A stretch of 64,000 nt of DNA, taken from Diphasiastrum complanatum. Its lineage: Eukaryota > Streptophyta > Lycopodiopsida > Lycopodiales > Lycopodiaceae. Each line of letters begins with the position of its first letter. Position 1 is the stretch's first letter. Location: the NCBI GenBank assembly GCA_029204225.1, contig CM055101.1, positions 29,561,975 to 29,625,974 on the forward strand, given 5' to 3'. This document shows, piece after piece, positions 12,931 through 24,107 of the stretch. Under the pieces are notes generated by a model. That model saw only the letters and a program-made list of their open reading frames with translations, was not told the origin of the DNA and did no database searches. The position numbers and the translations under genes are program-made.

Positions 12931-13033
12931 CTTTCCTTTCTTGATCTACACTTGTAGGCTCATCCAAAGAGGTTAGGAAAGCAACATAATTTTCAGAAAC
13001 TACTTGCTTACCCTTTTGATCATATGTGAGCCT

Positions 13034-14386
13034 TTAAGGTACTTGTCTTTCTCTTGATGTTCTCCTTGGCTTTTGACTTGATGAAGGTCCATCATCACCA
13101 CCATCCAAAGTAGGATCCTTCTCATCAACATCAAGAATGTTAGATCCATCCACTTTACCAGCAATCATGCTTGAAGATACCTTTGGAATGTTTTGCTCAT
13201 CAAAAATGACATCTCTACCAACAATCACTTTGTTAGTAGAAGGAATGTAAACCTTGTAGGCTTTACTCACCTCACTATATCCAACAAAAATACCTCTTCT
13301 TGAAGATGGATCCTCCTTGGTCCTATCATCAAGAGTAATGTTGACATAGCATGTGCATCTAAAGGTTCTTAGAAAGTTGACACTCGGCCTCCTCTTGAAT
13401 AGCATCTCAAAAGGTGTCCTTCCATCTAAAATAGCACTCGGCCACCTATTGCACAAGAAATTGGCACACAACAAAGCTTGATCCCAAAATGGTTTTTCAA
13501 GATTAGCACTTAACCTCATAGCTTTAGCACTTTCACATAAAGTTCCATTCTTCCTTTCAGCCACTCCATTTTGGTGTGGGGTCCTTGATGTTGTATACTC
13601 CCTCTTGATCCCATGCTCATCACAAAACGCCTTGAACTTGTTAGATATGTACTCACCACCATTGTCACCTCTCAAGCACTTGATCTTTGTGGAAAATTGG
13701 TTCTCCCTTGCATTCTTGAACTTGACAAAGACATCATACACTTCATCCTTGCTCTTTAGTAGATAGATCCAACAAAATCTACTAAAATCATCAATGAATG
13801 TTACATACATCTTAGCTCCACTATTGCTAATTGTAGTAAATCCATGAATATCCGAATGTACAAGTTGAAAAGGCTTTGTAGATCTAGAAATAGATCTAGT
13901 ATAAGGTAGTCTATGTGACTTAGACAAAGCACAAGACTCACAAACATGCTTGTCATTACTTAAGGAACTTGGAAGACCAATCACAACCTTCTTCCTTGCC
14001 ATTACCTCCAATGACTTGAAGTTGAGGTGTCCCATCCTTTTGTGCCAAACCTCTTGAATAGAAATTTGCTCACTTGCAACACATCCAACTTGGTTAGCAA
14101 TAACACAAGCATCAAGTTTGAAAAGCTTCCCTTGCCTTTTACCTTTTTCAATCAAGACATTCTTTCTTTTGATCAAACAAGCATCTCCATCAAACTCCAC
14201 CTTGAGGCCCTTGCTTAGCATTTGACTCACACTAAGAAAATTCTTGGTAATAGATGGAATAAACAAGACATCCTCCAAATGAACATTCCTATTTGTAGAG
14301 AGAGAAATAGGAATTGTGCCAATCCCTTTGATTGCACACTCACCATCATTTGCCGTGTAGATCACCTCATCTCCATATGCCAACAA
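13034..14386 (-). pseudogene. pol: Copia-1 GAG-pre-integrase and integrase
   Basis: Residue order: end of the protease (VLFIPSITKNFLSVSQML), GAG-pre-integrase zinc region (EVWHKRMGHLNFKSL, CESCALSK), integrase core (HSDIHGF, FIDDFSRFCWIYLLKSKDEV, RGDNGGEYISNKF, QNGVAERKN) with the D, D and E positions visible, and the C-terminal GRDVIFDE strand. It ends with a private TAA just before the linker RLTYDQKGKQVV, which is open in Copia-2. A second stop separates it from gag-PR upstream. It integrates cDNA into the nuclear genome when intact. Confidence 0.88.
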
Positions 14387-14407
14387 ATAAGTGAAGTACT
14401 CTTTGTT

Positions 14408-15238
14408 TTAGGTCATGTGTGAACTTGCTCCACTATCAATCCACCAAGGATCTAGATCTCCATCATTAGCAAGCATACATGAAGACATCACAAAAGCATC
14501 ATCATTTGAATCTTGCACATCCAAATCATCCTCATCAAGAGTAAGATTACCTTGCTTGTCTCCTTGATCTCTCTTCTTCTTGTAGCACTCACTTGCAAAG
14601 TGTCCTTTGATGCCACAATAGAAGCACTTGAGCTTTGATCTATCCACTTGATTTTGCCCTTTAGACCACTTGATCTTGGTTTTGCCCTTTGTGAACATAG
14701 CATCCTCTTGAAGTGTCGATGTAGATCCACCTCTTGCTTGAAGCCTATATTCCTCATTGATTAAGATCTCTTGAAGATCCATCAAACTTGGCAAAGTCTT
14801 TTGAATAGCAATACTTTGAACAATGTTAGCATGAGCATCCAACAAGCCATTAAGAATCACTTGAATAAGCTCTCCTTCCTTAATGCTTTCATCTATGCAA
14901 GCTAACTCATCATTCAATGCTTTCATTCTCAAAACAAAAGTACTTGGACTTTCTTCATTCTTTTGCAAACAAGAAAAGATTTGCCTTCTTAGAGTCAACA
15001 CTCTATAAGTAGACTTGGATTCATAAAGCTTCTTCAATGAATTCCAAGCTTCCAAAGATGATGTGCACTTACCAACTTCCTTGAGAAGTTCATTGGTAAC
15101 ATTCATCTTTATCATGTGTAGAGCCTTCTTAGCCCTCTTGTCATACCTCAATTGATCTTGTTTTGTTGCTGGTCTCTCCTCCAAACCTACAACAATATCC
15201 AAAACATCATTCATCTCAAGAAGTGACTCCTTCCTCAC
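14408..15238 (-). pseudogene. gag: Copia-1 gag and protease start
   Basis: A copia capsid of about 276 codons: an UBN2-type core (YDKRAKKALHMIKMNVTNEL, EAWNSLKKLYESKST, LRRQIFSCLQKNEESPSTF), a CCHC knuckle CFYCGIKGHFASECYKKK near residue 210, and the protease signature WWIDSGASSHMT with the catalytic Asp intact. The frame stops right after this motif (TAA), whereas normal elements run on into pol. It packages element RNA in virus-like particles when functional. Confidence 0.88.
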
Positions 15239-15897
15239 TTTCCATCATGAATAGCTACTTGAGGTAAGCCTATCATTGGCTTCCAACATGACTCCAATTG
15301 AGGTTGCCATGTAGCAATGACCTGATATTCTCTTTCAACCTGTTTCAATGCACAAAGCACTCCTTTTAACAACAACAAATGATTTCAAAACAAATCACCA
15401 AGATTTGAAACTATCTCACAAATTCTCGTCTAGCACTTATCCAAGCAAATCAACACATAGAATCATGGAATCTTGATCAACCTATGATCTATCCTCAATC
15501 TAATGACTTTTGCCACTTCCTAAGATTGAAATACACTCAAATGAAGTCCAGCAACCTCACTATCTAGAGATCCAATCAAAATTAGGGTTTTGACAAAATC
15601 ACAAAAATTGACTATTCCAAATCTACATGCAAATGTTGAAAATTTGATATGCAATCTATAAGCCACCATTTAGGCTAAACCAATGATCAAAAAATCGGCC
15701 AAATCTAGCATGTAAATTAAAAAAACGGAATTGAACAAGTATATTGACCTATTTAGTGTTTTGATCTACAAAAGATCCAATCTACAAAAGCAAAAAATCC
15801 GATTTTGGTGTAGAATTCTCTCTAGCATGCTCTAGACTTGATATCTTCACCAAATCATTGATAGATCTGATTTTCTCCTTTATAACCTGAAACACAA

Positions 15898-15909
15898 GCT
15901 CTGATACCA
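15898..15909 (-). other. Copia-1 primer-binding site (tRNA-iMet)
   Basis: The minus strand reads TGGTATCAGAGC immediately after the LTR end (..TTTCACA), with no gap. Exact match to the standard plant copia PBS. Confidence 0.93.
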
Positions 15910-16559
15910 TGTGAAAGATTTCAGATCCTTAAGATCCAATCTACTTGAATGATCTTTGGTTAGAAAGAGAAATACACTACCAATTTCACCAATGTAGAAA
16001 AATCAGCATCTACACACAATTTGAGATGCAAACACTAATAGAACTTGATCAAAATTGAATGAATTGATCATGTACTGTTGTTGTCCGTACAAAACCAGCA
16101 AGCTACTGTATTTCACACGTGTGGATCCAAAAATAACAAATATAGATCATTCTACACATAGAATTGCAAGCAATCACCAAGATAGTGCACCAACGGATAG
16201 TAGAACCCAAGAGAACCATGTATAAGCATGAAATGAGATAGAGAAGAGAGAAGATGACTCTCTCCATGAGTTACATCCTTTTATAACAGGTTCAAACCCT
16301 ATTTGGCCACTTGGCTTTCCCACCAAAATGCTAACCCTACCAATTTTGGGTCTAGATTCAATGTACCCAACTTATTCAAATTGAATATACTCAAACTCGT
16401 ATTCTATCTTTCCCACACTTTCAAAAAGCGTTTATTCAAATGAAATTTAGACTAATGAACTTTGAAAAGTCAACCTCTAAGTCTAAAACAAGTTTTGGCT
16501 TCAATATGCCAAATATGGAAATATTGCAAAATGTGATGAAACTAGTTGAACCTTTCACA
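15910..16559 (-). repeat. Copia-1 5' LTR, 650 bp
   Basis: It begins TGTGAAAGG and ends ATCTTTCACA in element orientation, and aligns end to end with 37812-38459 (648 bp), the 3' LTR of Copia-2. It carries a TTATAAAAGG box and a CACACGTGTG palindrome about two-thirds along. The right flank starts with a TGTTGAATTTCACACGTGTG-like sequence also present at 63302. Confidence 0.93.
16277..16286 (-). promoter_or_regulatory. LTR TATA box
   Basis: TTATAAAAGG on the minus strand inside the Copia-1 LTR; the same sequence at the same relative place is in the Copia-2 LTR. Likely the U3 promoter for element transcription. Confidence 0.6.
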
Positions 16560-17150
16560 ATCCACACGTGTGAAATTCAACAAACGAGTTACTACATCTC
16601 TAGGTAGCTCAATCTCATAGTTAAAATGATGGTTTTCCATTTCATTCTCAACATTTGCACCCTCAAATACCCGTCGTGAACGTGGTTCAACTTGAGCTAC
16701 AAACCACCATATCTTGTTTAGTCGATCTGGTTGAAAAAACACCTGCAAAAATCAATATTTTAGAACATATCTAAACTCAAATACTGGATTCACTTGCAAT
16801 AAAATGAAAAACATGATAGCATAGCAGGTGCACCTGCTCACAGTGATGAGGCAACACCAATGTGTCAAATGACTCCATGCTCAATGTTTTTGATGAATCA
16901 ATCACAAAAAATCCACTTGGATCTAATTTTACAGTTGCATTCGGCCCTCTACAAACTACATTGAACCATTCATATCAAGTAAAAAATAGTGTCCACTTTC
17001 ACCAAATGACACATCATAAATATTTTATATAGTTCCTACATATTCTATGTCTCCTAAGATGGGATTCCGATCTCATGCACTGCTTTGACTTTCTTGATGG
17101 AAAGATGCTATTACACCACAATCATGTGTGCGTTTCTTGTTAAGCAAAAA
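16560..17150 (-). pseudogene. CACTA DUF4216-like fragment
   Basis: Around 17140-16930 the minus strand reads RTHDCGVIASFHQES and DRNPILGDIEYVGTI with one stop, then after an interruption (about 16880-16760, possibly an intron) VFFQPDRLNKIWWFVAQVEP. This is the pattern of DUF4216, found at the C-terminal end of CACTA TnpD-type transposases. It is cut at 16560 by the Copia-1 LTR or by an intervening LTR piece. Confidence 0.6.
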
Positions 17151-17171
17151 TGACAAGTAGATGAAAATTTT

Positions 17172-17591
17172 TTACTCAAATAATGAAATGAGGCTTTGGT
17201 CACTCCATCTATATTTGGCTTGAAGTTTTAATAGAAGTAGAGAAGTCGCCAAACGAGATGTTTTTGCTCTAGGATACAATGTGGTCTTTGATTCTTCTCG
17301 CAATTTCTTTTCTTCTTTATATAAAAGTGTCTCCTCATCTCGTTCATTGTGTCCAGCTGCACTATTGTTCTCGTACATATAATCCAACATGTCTCCCATG
17401 ACTTCAAATTCTTCATTCATTGGAAGCTCATTTTCATCGTTGGAACCTGTTTGCGAAGAAATAGATCTAGATGAGCTAGATTCAGATGCATTAGTCTCTT
17501 GACTAATGCGCTCATAAATTTCCATCATCTCTTTTAAGCCTTGACGTAGACGACGAGGTAATTGCTTTATATGAGGACCCTTGTATTGCAT
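17172..17591 (-). pseudogene. CACTA transposase N-terminal fragment
   Basis: 139 codons: GPHIKQLPRRLRQGL at the start, an acidic Ser-rich linker, MLDYMYENN, and then LYPRAKTSRLATSLLLLKLQ with WSDQSLISLFE. This matches the conserved N-terminal end of plant TnpD proteins (an F..L..AE..LYPG..-like stretch followed by GWSDKSF..LL). The central tnp2 catalytic region that should follow is absent; DUF4216-like sequence comes next instead, so this is an internally deleted copy. Confidence 0.65.
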
Positions 17592-18020
17592 TCGTCATCT
17601 ATGTCGACCATTATGAGGATTATTGTCTCCAATGCTAAATGAAGATGAAGATTCCTATATACCAAAATAACAAGAAGTAGGTTGAAACAATGCTTGATAA
17701 ACATTTCCTCCCAATACTTGATAGATCGAAATGTTGCATATGAATATAAATTACCTCTTTGTTAAAAAAGTATGAACATACCAATGTATCTATTAGACCA
17801 TTTTTCTTTTCAACTTGTTAACATTCAATGAACTCAAAGAATTGCACGCTTCTACATATTTACATATTTATGAATTTCACATTCATTAGCTTTCACTTAT
17901 TGTCTTATGTAAACATCTAGGCAAATGACGAATAATGCTTCTAACATTTGACATATTTAATAACACAAACCAAATACAATCAAGATGCATGGATTATACA
18001 TCTCTGCATATCAACAAAAT
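17592..18020. other. Intervening sequence within CACTA remnant
   Basis: An AT-rich stretch without a convincing frame between the SET-like fragment and the transposase N-terminal fragment. It may be intron or untranslated sequence of the same element. Confidence 0.35.
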
Positions 18021-18963
18021 TTAAATCTTCACATTTGACTTTTGCAAATATTTGGGTAGAGGACGGTTGTCACTATACTTGATAAACAATTCCTTCCCAA
18101 ACCTAATAGATCTGGCACAGACCATTACATAAGTGGCCTTTACATTCCTAGTAAAATATTCTTCTTTTCCATTGGTGCGTTCTTCAAAATCACAATTCGT
18201 CAATAGACGGTGGCCAATGGAACTATTTATATATGCAGCAATGTTTCCATGCACATCTGGATGTCCATCAATGTATGTACGATTTGCCCTTGAGATGTTG
18301 CCTCCTTGCATGCATTGCTCCTCTAAAGAACAAACATTCAAATTCAAGTCATATACTTGCATCCTCCATTGGTGACGACACAAAGCATGCCAATCACCCC
18401 AATTGTATTGAGGTCCTGCATTGGCATCAATGTCACAACACTATTTAGAGGGACCTCCATACTACTCAATGCAAAAGGCCCACACCAGCCTCAGGAAAGT
18501 GTTCACTAGGCATGATCATGTACATTCGACCCCAATACGTAAATGGTATTCCATTTAATGGTAATGGTGATTGGAGTGGCCAACACGAATATCTACTTCT
18601 AATGAAACTTTTTACTAATGGTTGAAAGCTTGGTGGAAGAGGAAGGTCAGACAAAGAGCCTAGAATGACTTTTGACACACCAACAGTGCGTAGTAATTTG
18701 TAATTATCTTTCAAACTAGTCATAATACATCCAAGACGTGTTCTCTTTTTTAAAGGGGTGGTCAAGTTTGTGGAATCCACGTGGAGTATCGTGGAGGACT
18801 CATGTGCAACATCCAGGATAGGTGTGGTTGGGTGTAAGGAATGTTCTAGATCAAATTCAAGCTTAGACCTCAAAGATACACATGAAATTTGCAACATCTG
18901 AATTTCTAAAACTTGATGGTTCTTAAGTTTGATTACTTGATGTGCAATCTTGATTTCAATCAC
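18021..18963 (-). pseudogene. SET-domain-like gene fragment
   Basis: Three frames read in sequence: one ending EHFPEAGVGLLH, a bridging frame GPFALSSMEVPLNSVV, and one reading YIDGHPDVHGNIAAYINSS, NCDFEE and MVCARSIRFGKELFIKYSD. The order (a G-x-G-like start with FAL, N-rich GNIAxYIN, ARxIxxGxELFIKY) is that of a SET domain, the protein-lysine methyltransferase fold. Frame changes could be introns or decay. It lies directly before CACTA sequence on the same strand, so it may be a passenger or an element-encoded protein. No zinc-binding post-SET cysteines are seen. Confidence 0.5.
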
Positions 18964-19880
18964 TCAACGGGATATGTCAAGCATCAAAATCAAATTTTCT
19001 TGGGTAATATGCATATAGTTGGACTAGTCTGAATGTTGCAAACTTGGAATTCCTAGGATTCAATCTAGCAATATTCGATGATAAGGGCCAAAATCAAACT
19101 ATCTTGAGTGATAGAAAAAAAAATGGAGCCATTTGTAGTGATATGGATTAAATGCATTGATACACAAACAAAAGTTGCAAATGGTCAATTTTAATCTCTA
19201 AATAAGTTATGTTGATTGACAAGGGTCAAAATCAAGATATCTTACAACATAGGCATCAAGTGATAGATGTCAAATTGGAGCTATATCAGGTTGTAGGAAT
19301 CAATTTTATTAGTAAGGGATTGGACTAGAGCAATTCAAATGTCTCACACTCAAGGTTGGCCGAACTAAATCACTAGATGAGCTTTGTCATATGCTATGGA
19401 CCAAAACTACATTTCAGACATAGACTTTAATGACCAACTTAAGATTTATCATATTCAATCAACCAATAAGTCATCTTGAGGATAAGGACCAATGTCAGGC
19501 TATCGTGAGTGATAAAAAACAAATTTAAGTCTCAAGTGATTAAAATCACATGTTTGGAACCGCAATCAAACTATCTTGTATGATGTGGTTCAAGTTTGAG
19601 CCAGTTACAAGATTCCATGAATTTGATCACTCAATGAGAATCTTGAATGATGCGATCCAAAATCAAGCTATCTCGGGTGAACAAAACCAAATTTGAGCTA
19701 TCTCAAGTGATAGAGGTCTATTTCATCAAAAAGAGACCGAACTATAGTAATTTGAATATCCTAAACTTGACATTGTTGATTTTGATCACACAATGAGCAA
19801 TTTCAATTGATGAAAGCTAAATTTGCATGTTAGACATCAAGCTCGAGCTCGAGTGATAGACATAAAATTGATCTAGCATT
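18964..19880. repeat. Decayed tandem array, CAAGCTATCTTGAGTGAT unit
   Basis: Variants of AAATCAAGCTATCTTGAG, GTGATAGA and GATCACTCAATGAG recur many times over about 900 bp with irregular spacing, so it looks like an old array of roughly 40-80 bp units. No frame is open. Confidence 0.5.
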
Positions 19881-19923
19881 AAGATGAAGCAATATCGGGC
19901 TTTATGTTTAATAATGTTCTTCT

Positions 19924-20778
19924 TGTTGGGAGAAGAGTGTGTGAGTATGAGAGACAAAAATAGCTCAAAAAGAAAACGAACTCGAAAACTCGAACAAGAA
20001 ACGAACTTGAATGGAATGTGTTCATGTGTAGTGCAATGAGCTATATAACTTCTTCCCTAAGCATGACTACGTTTATCAGAAACGAACAGAATGTTAGTGA
20101 TAGAAATCACGGTCGTTCTAATTATGTAGCCAAGCATTAACAAAACATTAGAAGCATAATTTGTCGCGTGTAGCTAGACAAATTATTAGTCGTGAATGAT
20201 TCGCGAAAGGCAAGACTAAATATTAGTCGTCAACAACTAGACTAATAATTACTCGCTAAGAACAGATTACCAGATTGAGCAACAAGAAAGTCAGACAGAA
20301 TGAAAATAAACATAGCAATATGACACTAATCTCAATGCAAAACAAACGAGCTGTTATCAGATTAAATATAGCAAAATATACATGTCAATGATGCGGTAGA
20401 GCACAAGACAATAGCGAACAAAACCGCATGCTCTACAAAACTAATTCAATCTGTAAAGGAATGAACCTATTACTAAACAAATAAAGAATCAATGCACAAG
20501 GCATCTACTTCGTCTATCTTTGATAATCTTTTGATGCTAATATTTTACACACACTCTATAGATACGCAAGTGGTATCCAGCATATATATAAATCTTTTTA
20601 CAAGTGTGCAGAAGAAAAAAGTACAAAGTGGATGTGCTGTCTGTAGGAGATCGTGGGTGGCTGCTGTTGTTGTCAATTCTGATTGCATAGTTGCATGGGA
20701 TGAGCGTGAGAAGGCTGTGACATCAGCTTTTGCTGAAATGAACGTTTGTGAAGATTTGAAAAATGCGTCACTTTGACA
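19924..20778. repeat. Solo LTR-like sequence related to Copia-6
   Basis: It begins TGTTGGGAGAAGAGTGTG and contains GCATGACTACGTTTATCA, GTTAGTGATAGAAATCA and CCGCATGCTC, which align with the Copia-6 LTR at 10046-10862 at clearly lower identity. No PBS or gag lies beside it. The end near 20778 (..TTTGACA) is approximate. The open frame at 20492-20776 inside it is not considered a gene. Confidence 0.4.
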
Positions 20779-21149
20779 AAATGCCTTAGGGTTTGATTTA
20801 CAGGGTGCCTTCGCTTCCTAGGGCACCTTTGGCATTTTGTAAGGCAGTGTCACCTTTTTCGCCTGTCACAAAGCGCATGTAAAAACAGAGTGTCGCGTTT
20901 TTTTTCATTTTCTGCATATGTGAGAATTTACTTGTATTTATGCAAATAGTCGTGTTTTATTCGTCAGTCTTATTTTACATGTAAATATGCAGACTGTGCG
21001 ACAACATGAGTAAAAATGCAGCATGAATGGAGGCAGATTAAAATGGAATTTAGGAGAGTAGGGGAGATAAATACAACACCCCCCCTTAATCTGGATCCGT
21101 GAATGCCATGTTCTTCAGACTAAGCAATGCACAAAATTTTTTATGTGCA
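20779..21149. other. Unannotated stretch
   Basis: No gene seen. It contains a C-run (AACACCCCCCCTTAATC) near 21080, which looks like the AATACAACACCCCCCC end often found near plant LTR polypurine tracts, read on the opposite strand; this is only suggestive. Confidence 0.3.
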
Positions 21150-22990
21150 TTAACCCAAAAATCTCGGTTCCAATAGTCTCTTTCTAACTTCAGCATCCTT
21201 TGTTTTGTATGCAATCAGTTTTGATCCTTGTGCCAAAGGAATAAACTTATGTAACAACAATGTGATTGGTCTTATACAGTTCCCATTAAAAGGAAGTCGA
21301 TTCCTATATAGGACACTCATTCCTGTGATGTGATCGATCCGTAAGCTTTCGTGACCATCCGCAATTATGATTTCATGTTGGTAGTAGTCAACACCAAAAA
21401 AAAGCATGAGGTGATTATCATGTTGCATGGAAAAGAATGGTGTAATACGGGCTTTCCAATGTCCAACCCCAACTTTTGTTGGGGCGATTTCGTTGGCCTT
21501 GACAACCATCTTGTTTCCAAGTTCGAACAACTCTCCTTGAGAAAATACTTTTTTATAACTTGTCACTTGTACAAACTGACCATGGTTCCTTTCAATGTTC
21601 CAAAATGCTCTGCATATTGAACTTCTTTTTTTGTTGGGCATCGATATTGCTTCTTTTTTCTTTAATTGCAATCTCTTTTTCCTCCAATAGAACCTCACAT
21701 GAATAACCATTTTCATCTGCAATGTGTAATTTCCAGATCTCTCTTGGCTTTGCAATAGACAAAACTTCCAAAATTCCATGTTATGCCATGAGGGACATTC
21801 AAGAGATAGCGAGTCTATACGCGTATAACTGTCTAGAAGAGTCAAGCAAACATGAACTTCGTTAAGTAGCCTTTCAAAGGGCATAAGACCGTCTTTATCC
21901 CTTTGCATGTGCTCAAAAACCGAGGTGAATAGTCTTCTTCTATAATATTGGGTATCTCGTTACTCCGATTGTTGGTCAATATATTGACATAACAAGAAAC
22001 TTTACGCTCAAAGGTACAGCACCAAAAAACATCATGCATGCCATGTCAATAAATGTCATCCCAAATCCCCCCATTCCCTGCAACCACTTTAAAAATGTAA
22101 GAGGAATACAATAATTGTAACCAAAACAAACTATGCATTTTGTTTTCAACTCTTCACAATGCAACTTGCTACGTGTTCCAAGCGAGTTGAATTTCTGCCA
22201 ATTGATTTCACACTTTGAACTCTCCAAGCAAGCAACAAATGCCTGATAATTTCTATGTCTTTGTGTGAGCATCCATTGTCACGACTATAATTATAAAAAT
22301 AGTGCGCGGTGTCTATTAGTAGAAGTCCCAAGTCATGCAAATGTGAAGGAATATCTGCCACACTTCCCAAGATATGCGGCAAGCACCATTGAATAAACTT
22401 TTGATTCTCTTATGCCTTGAAGCCTCCATGATACTTGCTTGGCACATTGGGCCAATGTCCATAGCAAATTGAGCGTGGCACAGCCTTTGACACTTCTACA
22501 ACTATTGCATCAATAGCCCTTTTGGAACCGTTTGTTGACCCTTTCATAAGAGTGGTAATGAATTTGCGAAACAAATTCAATGAGAGTATGTGCATGACAT
22601 TGTAGACCAAGTATGTAGAAACATTGAAATTGTAGATATCATGCAATCGCCATAGAACAGATTCTCTTGACAAACCAACACCTCTCAATATTTCTTCTCT
22701 CTCAACTTGAGTACATGTCTTCTTTGATTGTGACAATGGTTCAACCATTTCATGAATGTGTCATTTCGATGGTGGATATCTAGCTTGATATCGATTTCCA
22801 TCATATAAATAATGCCCTGGGTACTTTCCATGTCCACTATCTAGGGTAGCTTGCACATTATCTCTACGACAAAAGGCCTGGCCCCCATCTTTGAAGAGTC
22901 CAATTTTACGTTGGGTAGGGTGGTCTCCTGTCACTATCATCAACATAGCACGAAGGTGACAATTTTTTGGAATTGTTGAAACATGGCTTG
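21150..22990 (-). pseudogene. CACTA transposase, tnp2 region
   Basis: From the right: MLMIVTGDHPTQRKIGLFKD with GGQAFCRRD and HYLYDGNRYQARYPP, then GVGLSRESVLWRLHDIYNF with NVMHILSLNLFRKFI, then HLHDLGLLLIDTAHYFYNY and DIEIIRHLL, then a 252-codon open frame (21908-21150). The first three blocks follow tnp2 family order (GD.P...CRR, a G.S.L..L..-like block, ..MH.). The last frame is unassigned and may be an additional C-terminal domain. Several stops and shifts. The first block recurs on the plus strand at 34770-35266. The gypsy LTR at 23000 cuts the 5' part. Confidence 0.6.
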
Positions 22991-22999
22991 AAAGATATT

Positions 23000-24019
23000 T
23001 GTGGAGTCTTATGATCTCACATTATCCAAATTTTGTCATACATTGTAAAAATTTTCAATTTCCACATATATAAAATGTGCTATAGTGCCTAAATACATGT
23101 AAAGGCCTATTTCTCACTTTGTAAATTCATATCTTGAGTAGAAGTTGCGACGTTCTAAAGAGATGCAACAGAAGTTCAGAATCGACATTTTATGGTTCGT
23201 AAGCAATATTGAGGCTGAAGAACATTCCTATAGGGATAGCACTATGTGCCATTGTACATACGCATTTCTACGCAGAGTTGGGTATCAATAGAGAGCGAAG
23301 AGCAAGTCCTTATACCTTGAACATTCTTTCCTTCTGTTATCTCTTACATAATTACTTCTTATCATTTGTGCGAACACACTCTGTATGATCTATGATTGAT
23401 TGTGATATTGTTCTGTTTGCGTCACACACATCTCTTAAGTTATACTGAATTTCAGTTACTCTAACACGGATTTTCAGGCGACACCAACAAGTAATAATTC
23501 CGACTAATGTGCGCAGGGAATTAGCCGAAGCGCTTAAACATAACTTTTAGCATAAATTCCTTCAACTCGGAATGAGCTATGTGTTCAGATAAAGGGATTG
23601 ATTGAGCTCTGTCTTGTTTGCTTCCTGCGATAAAAACTAATTCTTTGTGTTTGATTAAGAACAACTTTTAGCTAATGTGATTCTGCTTGATGAATCTAAT
23701 TGCTAGTTGTTGTTAGTTCTGACTGTTTTCTTGATGCCTGAAGAGCCTGAAAGATAAAGTAATTCTTACAATTACAGACCTTGACCAAATCATTTCATCA
23801 TTGGTGTCCATGGATGCCAATTTACCCAAATATCTTTGGATAACCAGTTATGTCGCTGTAGTATTCATTGTGAACTTTATACACTCTAGTCCGTTTATCA
23901 TCATACATACATTTACCATGCAAAAGATGAGATTATTCTCTCTCTTGGGGAACGATCAAACCTTTTATACTACGTAGTTCATTGATTTTGTGGAAATCTA
24001 TAACGACTAGGCCACCACA
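23000..24019 (+). repeat. Gypsy-1 5' LTR, about 1.02 kb
   Basis: It is placed by its edges: CACTA homology ends at about 22999, the sequence then begins TGTGGAG and ends GGCCACCACA at 24019, giving TGTGG/CCACA inverted ends, and a tRNA-Asp-type PBS follows after five bases. No second LTR is in the window, so the length is inferred, not aligned. Confidence 0.6.
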
Positions 24020-24024
24020 TAATT

Positions 24025-24042
24025 TGGCGCCATTGCCGGGAA
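24025..24042 (+). other. Gypsy-1 primer-binding site (tRNA-Asp type)
   Basis: TGGCGCCATTGCCGGGAA differs by single bases from the TGGCGCCGTTGCCGGGGA typical of plant gypsy elements primed by tRNA-Asp. It sits 5 bases after the LTR end and 66 bases before the gag ATG. Confidence 0.85.
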
Positions 24043-24107
24043 GATGAATTTCACCTTTTGCAATATTTTTAAGTGTATTACATCTACGAATATTTCTCAT
24101 GTAATGC

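Larger units (their letters stand above)
11756..16559 (-). mobile_element. Copia-1: RT-less Ty1/copia element, 3' truncated
   Basis: Order on the minus strand: 650 bp 5' LTR (16559-15910), PBS, gag with CCHC and protease start, GAG-pre-integrase and integrase, then a foreign reading frame in place of RT. It ends within the RNase H lead-in (RVLRYI) at 11756, where Helitron sequence begins, so RNase H and the 3' LTR are missing. The family member Copia-2 at 35267-38459 shares integrase, foreign frame and LTR at high identity. Known autonomous copia order is gag-PR-IN-RT-RH; loss of RT makes this a non-autonomous family. Confidence 0.88.

Noticed and set aside
20492-20776. 94-codon plus-strand frame
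   Set aside because: Lies inside an LTR-like sequence related to Copia-6; related copies are not open.
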